A DNA stretch of 36,238 bases from Anaerolineales bacterium (GTDB lineage Bacteria; Chloroflexota; Anaerolineae; Anaerolineales; Villigracilaceae), in assembly GCA_020847435.1 (NCBI GenBank), contig JADLBX010000033.1:1-36238 (forward strand), given 5' to 3'. The notes under the pieces were generated by a model. It worked only from the letters and a program-made list of their open reading frames with translations, was not told where the DNA came from and made no database searches. Position numbers and translations under genes: made by a program. Shown here in pieces: positions 31,927-36,238 of this stretch (position 1 is its first letter; every line of letters starts with the position of its first letter).

Positions 31927-33825
31927 TTATTCCTCCGCCTTCCATGTCAACTTGACCTGTGTGCCGCGCCCAATTGTCGACTCGATTTCCACGTTCGCGC
32001 CGATGTGCTTGGCGCGCGCCTGCATGATCTGCAGACCGAAGTGTCCGCTGGGTTCGGGTTGGGAGGCGTCGAACCCTTGTCCATCGTCTTCGACGATCAC
32101 AAAATAATTTCCATTGGACCTGCCCGCGTGAACCCCAACCTGCTTCGCGCCGGCGTGACGCGCGGCGTTGACCAACGCTTCGCGCGTGATGTTGTAGACC
32201 TGCTCCGCCGCCTGCGGTGAACATTTAGGCGCCGCGTCGCTGTCGGAGCGCCAGACCAGCCTCAAGTCGTGTTGTGAAGCGGTTTCTTCCGCCAGGTCGC
32301 GCAGGCGCGTAAATAAATCCTGCGCTGGCGGAGTCTCGTCCATCAAACGATTGATCGCGCGGCGCACGTCGCCGGTGGCTTTGCCGATCGTCTCGCGCGT
32401 TTTCCGCAGACGTTCCAACGCTGCGCCTTCCTCGCCGTGCGAAAGAAAATCCACGATCTGGTCGGTCATCAAGCCGAGATAGCCGAGCGTTTGCCCGAGC
32501 CCGTCGTGCATTTCCGCGGCGACGCGGCGGCGTTCCTCCATGGTCGCCACGCGCTCGGCTTGCGCGAAGAGCCGCGCGTTTTCCAAGGCGATCGCGGCGA
32601 CGCTCGCCAGTTTGGTCAGCATGCCCGCCGCCTCTTCGGCGAACTGATTCTGCGCGGGACTGCCCACGCACAACGCGCCGATCACGCGCTCGCCGACGCG
32701 CAACGGCGCCGCCAGATGACTGATGCGATATTCATCGGATAACATGCGGCAACCGCCGCGGCACGAACCCACTCCGCAAAGCATGACTTCATCAACCGCA
32801 ACCGCCAATACGGCGTCGGCAAATTCATTGTCCACGGACATCGTGTTGCCGACGATCGCATGTTTGGGGCCGCTCAACGTTTGAAGTTTCAACCAATGCT
32901 GACTTTCGTCCACCAAGCACAGCGCCGCCGCCTCGCCGCCCAGCAACGTACGCGCTTTTTCTGTGACCGAGTTCAACACTTGTTGAATATCGAGCCGCGA
33001 AGAAATTTCACGGCTGACTTCGTTGAGGGTTTCCAGTTCCTGTGTGCGTTGAGCAACGCGCTGCTCAAGCGTGACGTTCCATTGGATGAGTTCCTCTCGC
33101 GCGGCATGGAGACGGGAACGCATTATATCGAACGCGTTTGACAACGCCCGCAGCTCTTCCGGACCGTCAACCTGTATCGGCGACTCAAGCTGATTCTCCC
33201 CCAAGCGTTTTGCCGCGAGTTCCAGATCGTCCAGCGGCTTCAACAATGAATGGCGTACCACCCACGCGCTGACCGCCAGTAACAACAACGCGCACGCCAA
33301 AAATGCGACTTGGATCACGCGCATCCGATTCACCTTGGCGGCTGCGTTCGCTTCATATAAACGCGTCAATTCGTCGGCTTTTTGGATCAGGAGGTCGGAT
33401 TGTTCTTCCAAGACGAGATCGGTTGAAGTAGCCGTTGTTTCCGGTGTGGAGCGAAATTTAACCCATGCAAGTTCCACTTCGTTCAACGCCGAAAGGATCT
33501 GTGGGTCGAGCGTTGCAGGCAGTTTTACCGAACTATTTGCCGGGTATGGAACATTGCCCCCGTTGCGCAAGGCGGATAAGGTCGCCTCAAATTCCCGCTC
33601 GGAGTCTTGCAAGGCATCCCGCGCGGATTCGTCGCCGGCGGATAGTTGAAGCGTCAACTGCGTCATCCGCTGGATCAACATGCGTTGGCGCCCCGCCAAA
33701 TTAATTATCAGCGCATCCTGTTGCTGGGTTTGCGCGCCCCAATACGTAACGCCAACCAAAACCGCCACCAACAGGATGAACGCCGCGAACAGAACCCTCA
33801 GTTGAACACGAAGACGGCTGAACAT
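31927..33825 (-). CDS. NarX-like sensor histidine kinase with GAF domain
   Basis: The protein has 632 residues. Helix 1 is at about 9-29, followed by a periplasmic helical sensor with a P-box-like INLAGRQRMLIQRMT (41-55), the nitrate-binding signature of NarX/NarQ. Helix 2 is at about 170-192, then HAMP (about 193-245), a GAF domain (about 270-420) holding the cysteine group Cys350, Cys355, Cys359, a HisKA_3 domain with His440 (AEMHDGLGQ) and a HATPase domain to the end. It phosphorylates the response regulator downstream. The extra GAF with cysteines hints at a second, redox input. A -10-like TATAAT lies 12 bp before the ATG. Confidence 0.92.
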   Translation of the reverse strand: MFSRLRVQLRVLFAAFILLVAVLVGVTYWGAQTQQQDALIINLAGRQRMLIQRMTQLTLQLSAGDESARDALQDSEREFEATLSALRNGGNVPYPANSSVKLPATLDPQILSALNEVELAWVKFRSTPETTATSTDLVLEEQSDLLIQKADELTRLYEANAAAKVNRMRVIQVAFLACALLLLAVSAWVVRHSLLKPLDDLELAAKRLGENQLESPIQVDGPEELRALSNAFDIMRSRLHAAREELIQWNVTLEQRVAQRTQELETLNEVSREISSRLDIQQVLNSVTEKARTLLGGEAAALCLVDESQHWLKLQTLSGPKHAIVGNTMSVDNEFADAVLAVAVDEVMLCGVGSCRGGCRMLSDEYRISHLAAPLRVGERVIGALCVGSPAQNQFAEEAAGMLTKLASVAAIALENARLFAQAERVATMEERRRVAAEMHDGLGQTLGYLGLMTDQIVDFLSHGEEGAALERLRKTRETIGKATGDVRRAINRLMDETPPAQDLFTRLRDLAEETASQHDLRLVWRSDSDAAPKCSPQAAEQVYNITREALVNAARHAGAKQVGVHAGRSNGNYFVIVEDDGQGFDASQPEPSGHFGLQIMQARAKHIGANVEIESTIGRGTQVKLTWKAEE

Positions 33826-33836
33826 GAGATGGGCGG

Positions 33837-33866
33837 ATTATACACCCTGGATAAAGGTCGAGTCAG
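33837..33866 (-). promoter_or_regulatory. Promoter of the two-component operon with very short leader
   Basis: On the minus strand, CTGACT (33861-33866) and TATAAT (33837-33842) are 18 bp apart. The expected transcription start is only about five bases before the ATG at 33825, and no ribosome binding site is seen. Confidence 0.5.
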
Positions 33867-33914
33867 CCCAGTGAAAATTGAGAGTGGCGAAAAGGGTGAG
33901 TAAAAACTTTCTCT

Positions 33915-33974
33915 GCCGCAGAGAGCATAGAGTTCTTTGAGAGAAAAACTCAAAATCTTTGTGAACTCTGTGGC
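33915..33974. repeat. Long hairpin repeat between the lipoprotein and kinase genes
   Basis: GCCGCAGAG at the left and CTCTGTGGC at the right form inverted ends, with AGAGTTCTTTGAGAGAAAAA and CTTTGTGAACTCT inside. It is the same type as 26298-26366. Confidence 0.7.
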
Positions 33975-34058
33975 TGACGCATTAAATTCACCGCTCCCGA
34001 AAATTGGGGAGCGGCTACGGACATGACTTTAACTACAAAGCAGATGGCGATTTTTTTC

Positions 34059-35867
34059 TTATGGATTAAGCGCACAACGGAAGCCGACGCCGCTGATCTG
34101 CTCGTCGGCGCCAGCCCAATCACGATGCGCCGTCTCCAGCGACAAATAGGTACTTTTCCAGTCGCCTCCACGGATCACGCGATAGTAACCGTTGAGGGGT
34201 CCAGCGGGTTCCGCTTGAGGAGATTGCTGGTAGTAATCTGCCGCGTAGCGATCGTTGACCCATTCCGAGACGTTGCCAGCCAGATCATAGATGCCCCAGG
34301 GATTCGAACCTTGCAGTAGACTGCCAACCTCGACTGGCGAGTTCCCGCAACCCCAAAAACGCGCCCGCCTGCAGGTCGGCGCTTTATTGCTCCATGGGAA
34401 GCGATAATTATGCGCGCCTTTGGCGGCGTACTCCCATTGCGCTTCGGTCGGCAAATCTCTGCCCGCCCAGGCGCAGTACGCTTTTGCGCCATGCCAGGAC
34501 ACTTTGAGGATCGGATAGTCCCCTCTCCCCGATAAGGCTTGCCAGACGCCGTCTTTTTCAACCACCCAGACAAAAGGATCAATTGGATCGAGCCAGGTTG
34601 CGCCGCCTTCCCGCTGGTTGCCGGCAGAATTCAGAAAACGAGCAAACATTTCGTTCGTTATTTCCGTGCGGTCCATCCAGTACCCGTTCAACTGAACCGT
34701 ATGCACTGGCGCCTGATCAAAGTCTCCCGACTCTGAACCCATCTCGAATTTTCCTGCCGGGATATAAGCCAGCTCCATCCCATCAATGCTGGAGCGCATT
34801 GTCTCACCGGGTTGATACGTCTGCGTCGGCAGAACGGTTGGCGCAATGGACGGCGTCGCGGCGGCGCTGACCGGCGCTTGCGTGATTTCACGGCGGATCA
34901 GGTCCAGTACCTGTAAGGCGGTCAGGTTCCGCATTTGTATCCCGTACGCCAGATATTCGGGCTTGGAGAAATCGGTATACGATTTGCTCGGCGCAAAGGT
35001 AAGATGTTCAGGATCGCGCAAGCCATGATCGGGCAGTGGCTGAACCGCTTTCCAGAAATTCCAAAGCGGTAATTCATATTCCATTGCCAGGCGGGCGGTC
35101 GTATAGTTAATAAAGTGGTTGCCCTCCGCGTTATCGGCTTTCGTGCTGAGGATCGGGACGACGCCCTGGTCAATGCTATGCTCAATAATGCGGCGTAATC
35201 TGCCCTCGAAGGTGGAAGAGTCTATTTTCACGTCATACGCCTCGTTGGTCCCGAGCGAGATGAGCGCAAAACTTGGGTGATGTAAACGGAATTCGCAATC
35301 GAGCGGGGTCTCGTTGCTCGAGCAATATTTCCAATCCGACCAGAGCGAGGCTAATACCCCTGCGGTGCTCAATCCTTTTTTTGTAGCCATGCTGGTGCGG
35401 GAAAAAGAACCCTCAAAGTAATCAATGGTGGTTTGAAGTTGGGCATACTCGCCCAACTCGTACACGCCCGGTCCGAGATCGAAATCTGCCAGGAAATATG
35501 GGTTTGTGCTGTGACAATCTCCCACTTTGGAGAAGGCGTTGGGGTCGTTCCCCATCGCCAGCCCGCGTTGATAAATTGCGCGCACTCGATCGCTGATCCC
35601 CGATGGGACAACCGGCAGTTCCTTCCAGAAATCGGGGGAGAGCGTCGCGGTCGCCGCAACATTCACCTGGACGGCTTGATTCGTCTCAGGCGCGTGGTTC
35701 ACTGCCTCAAGGCTCGAGACCGTCGGAGACGGATCCGCCGCGACGAGGGTTGCCGTTGAAGCGGGGGGTAGATTCGGGGTTGCGGTTGTACTTTGCGCCT
35801 GATTACCAAGCGAACATGCTGATAAGATGGAAGTAAGATAGATAAAAAGTAGCGACAAATTTCTCAT
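34059..35867 (-). CDS. Lipoprotein with SGNH-like and FGE/sulfatase-modifying-factor-like domains
   Basis: The protein has 602 residues. The lipobox LSAC places the modified Cys at 18, and a Thr/Ala/Pro linker follows. Residues 85-335 look like an SGNH/GDSL-type domain: GDCHS at 116-120 in the place of GDSxS, GTN at 206-208, and DPEH at 285-288 for the Asp/His pair. Residues 362-602 are a formylglycine-generating-enzyme-like domain, with AGKFEMGSESGDFDQAPVHT, PTEAQWEYAAKG, DLAGNVSEWVND, RVIRGGDWKS and GFRCALNP. The two catalytic cysteines of true FGE are not at their place, so it is unlikely to modify sulfatases. It is exported and lipid-anchored. Substrates are unknown. No good ribosome binding site is seen. 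Confidence 0.8.
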   Translation of the reverse strand: MRNLSLLFIYLTSILSACSLGNQAQSTTATPNLPPASTATLVAADPSPTVSSLEAVNHAPETNQAVQVNVAATATLSPDFWKELPVVPSGISDRVRAIYQRGLAMGNDPNAFSKVGDCHSTNPYFLADFDLGPGVYELGEYAQLQTTIDYFEGSFSRTSMATKKGLSTAGVLASLWSDWKYCSSNETPLDCEFRLHHPSFALISLGTNEAYDVKIDSSTFEGRLRRIIEHSIDQGVVPILSTKADNAEGNHFINYTTARLAMEYELPLWNFWKAVQPLPDHGLRDPEHLTFAPSKSYTDFSKPEYLAYGIQMRNLTALQVLDLIRREITQAPVSAAATPSIAPTVLPTQTYQPGETMRSSIDGMELAYIPAGKFEMGSESGDFDQAPVHTVQLNGYWMDRTEITNEMFARFLNSAGNQREGGATWLDPIDPFVWVVEKDGVWQALSGRGDYPILKVSWHGAKAYCAWAGRDLPTEAQWEYAAKGAHNYRFPWSNKAPTCRRARFWGCGNSPVEVGSLLQGSNPWGIYDLAGNVSEWVNDRYAADYYQQSPQAEPAGPLNGYYRVIRGGDWKSTYLSLETAHRDWAGADEQISGVGFRCALNP

Positions 35868-35918
35868 TATTCTGCGGCTTTCATATAAATTGGATGATTG
35901 ACTGGGTGCAGGTATTCT

Positions 35919-35934
35919 GTTTCATGGTTGAAAC
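35919..35934. promoter_or_regulatory. Small inverted repeat upstream of the SGNH/FGE lipoprotein gene
   Basis: GTTTCA-TGGT-TGAAAC lies 52-67 bp before the ATG at 35867 and may be an operator. Nothing else clear is present in the gap up to the transposase-like fragment. Confidence 0.3.
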
Positions 35935-36044
35935 GATGGCGACAGAAGTATACTGCAACTGGCAGACAACCAGCCAAAAATTCAGCCTCCCCCAAACTTG
36001 TTAAGCCGCATCCCGATCGAGTGGGCTTCGCCGCCGCCTGTTAG

Positions 36045-36238
36045 CCCCCAATCACCTTCCACCGCGTAATCAATATCTTCAAGCAGGCGTTTCGGATGGC
36101 GGCGCAATCGGTGAAACGGGCGGATTGTGTCTTTGGGTCTCTGTACCGAAGATTGAAGTCGCGCTTGGACAAGGCGCAAGCCACGGTCGCCACCGCACAC
36201 GCCATCGCGCGAGTGGTCTATCGCATGTTGAAATACAA
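36045..36238 (+). mobile_element. IS110-like transposase C-terminal fragment, cut by the window edge
   Basis: After a TAG at 36042-36044 the plus frame reads VINIFKQAFRMAAQSVKRAD and then GSLYRRLKSRLDKAQATVAT and AHAIARVVYRMLKY to the end of the window. This matches by eye the C-terminal part of IS110-type transposases, which carry LGAxYRRLxAR...AVAHxIxxxxYHLL. The catalytic N-terminal part is absent, since a stop codon cuts the frame, so the copy is probably broken, unless a frameshift or an upstream frame explains it. No terminal repeats are visible. The family assignment is tentative. Confidence 0.5.

Noticed and set aside
34059..35867. Calling the lipoprotein a true formylglycine-generating enzyme
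   Set aside because: The catalytic cysteine pair is not present at the expected place, and no sulfatase gene is near.
35982..36200. Minus-strand open frame at the right edge
   Set aside because: The plus strand carries a transposase-like sequence here; the minus frame is its shadow.

Overview
The window looks like a chromosomal piece of a nitrate-respiring bacterium of the Chloroflexota, probably an Anaerolineae-type member. This is an inference from gene style: lipoproteins with Thr/Pro/Ala-rich linkers, a class III cyclase fused to a P-loop ATPase and TPRs, an SCO6745-like regulator, narGHJI preceded by a c-type cytochrome, and many small palindromic repeats. No rRNA or other marker gene is present to prove it. 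Most genes are on the minus strand.

Layout. (1) 1-4418: start of a short-chain-dehydrogenase-like gene, an FAD-dependent amine-oxidase/phytoene-desaturase-type protein, two exported proteins, a small membrane protein, a DUF3592 protein and a 3' remnant of a regulator gene. (2) 4419-8842: a minus-strand operon of an SCO6745-like winged-helix protein, a large cyclase-ATPase-TPR regulator and a VOC protein. (3) 9117-18900: nar operon 1, read from high to low coordinates: pseudo-receiver, membrane diheme cytochrome c, narG, narH, narJ, narI, hemerythrin-like protein, TehA/SLAC1-type anion channel. (4) 19132-23439: a ClC antiporter with CBS domains, a divergent MarR regulator whose likely operator lies inside the clc promoter, and a plus-strand operon of three heme-protein-like integral membrane proteins (one NnrS-like, two four-helix units resembling heme-copper oxidase subunit I). 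(5) 23549-31022: nar operon 2: pseudo-receiver, monoheme lipoprotein cytochrome c, narG, narH, narJ, narI. (6) 31210-33825: a NarX/NarL-like two-component system. (7) 34059-35867: a lipoprotein fusing an SGNH-like domain to an FGE/sulfatase-modifying-type domain. The right edge carries an IS110-like transposase C-terminus.

How it fits together. The kinase has a NarX-type P-box, so it probably senses nitrate/nitrite and drives one or both nar operons. Each NarGHI would oxidise quinol at NarI and reduce nitrate at NarG, with NarJ as assembly chaperone. The membrane-bound cytochrome c in front of each narG gives a periplasmic electron path, as in the Thermus narCGHJI arrangement and the cytoplasm-facing nitrite oxidoreductase operons. 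No NarK is visible; the TehA/SLAC1-type channel or the ClC protein may carry the anions.

The most unusual features are: the paired pseudo-receivers that start both nar operons; the three-gene NnrS/oxidase-like membrane cassette between them; a family of 16-bp palindromes whose inner bases co-vary, lying between nar genes and once inside narG2; further palindromic elements embedded in the cyclase and narJ1 genes; and a conserved sequence block repeated at three intergenic sites next to the nar operons.
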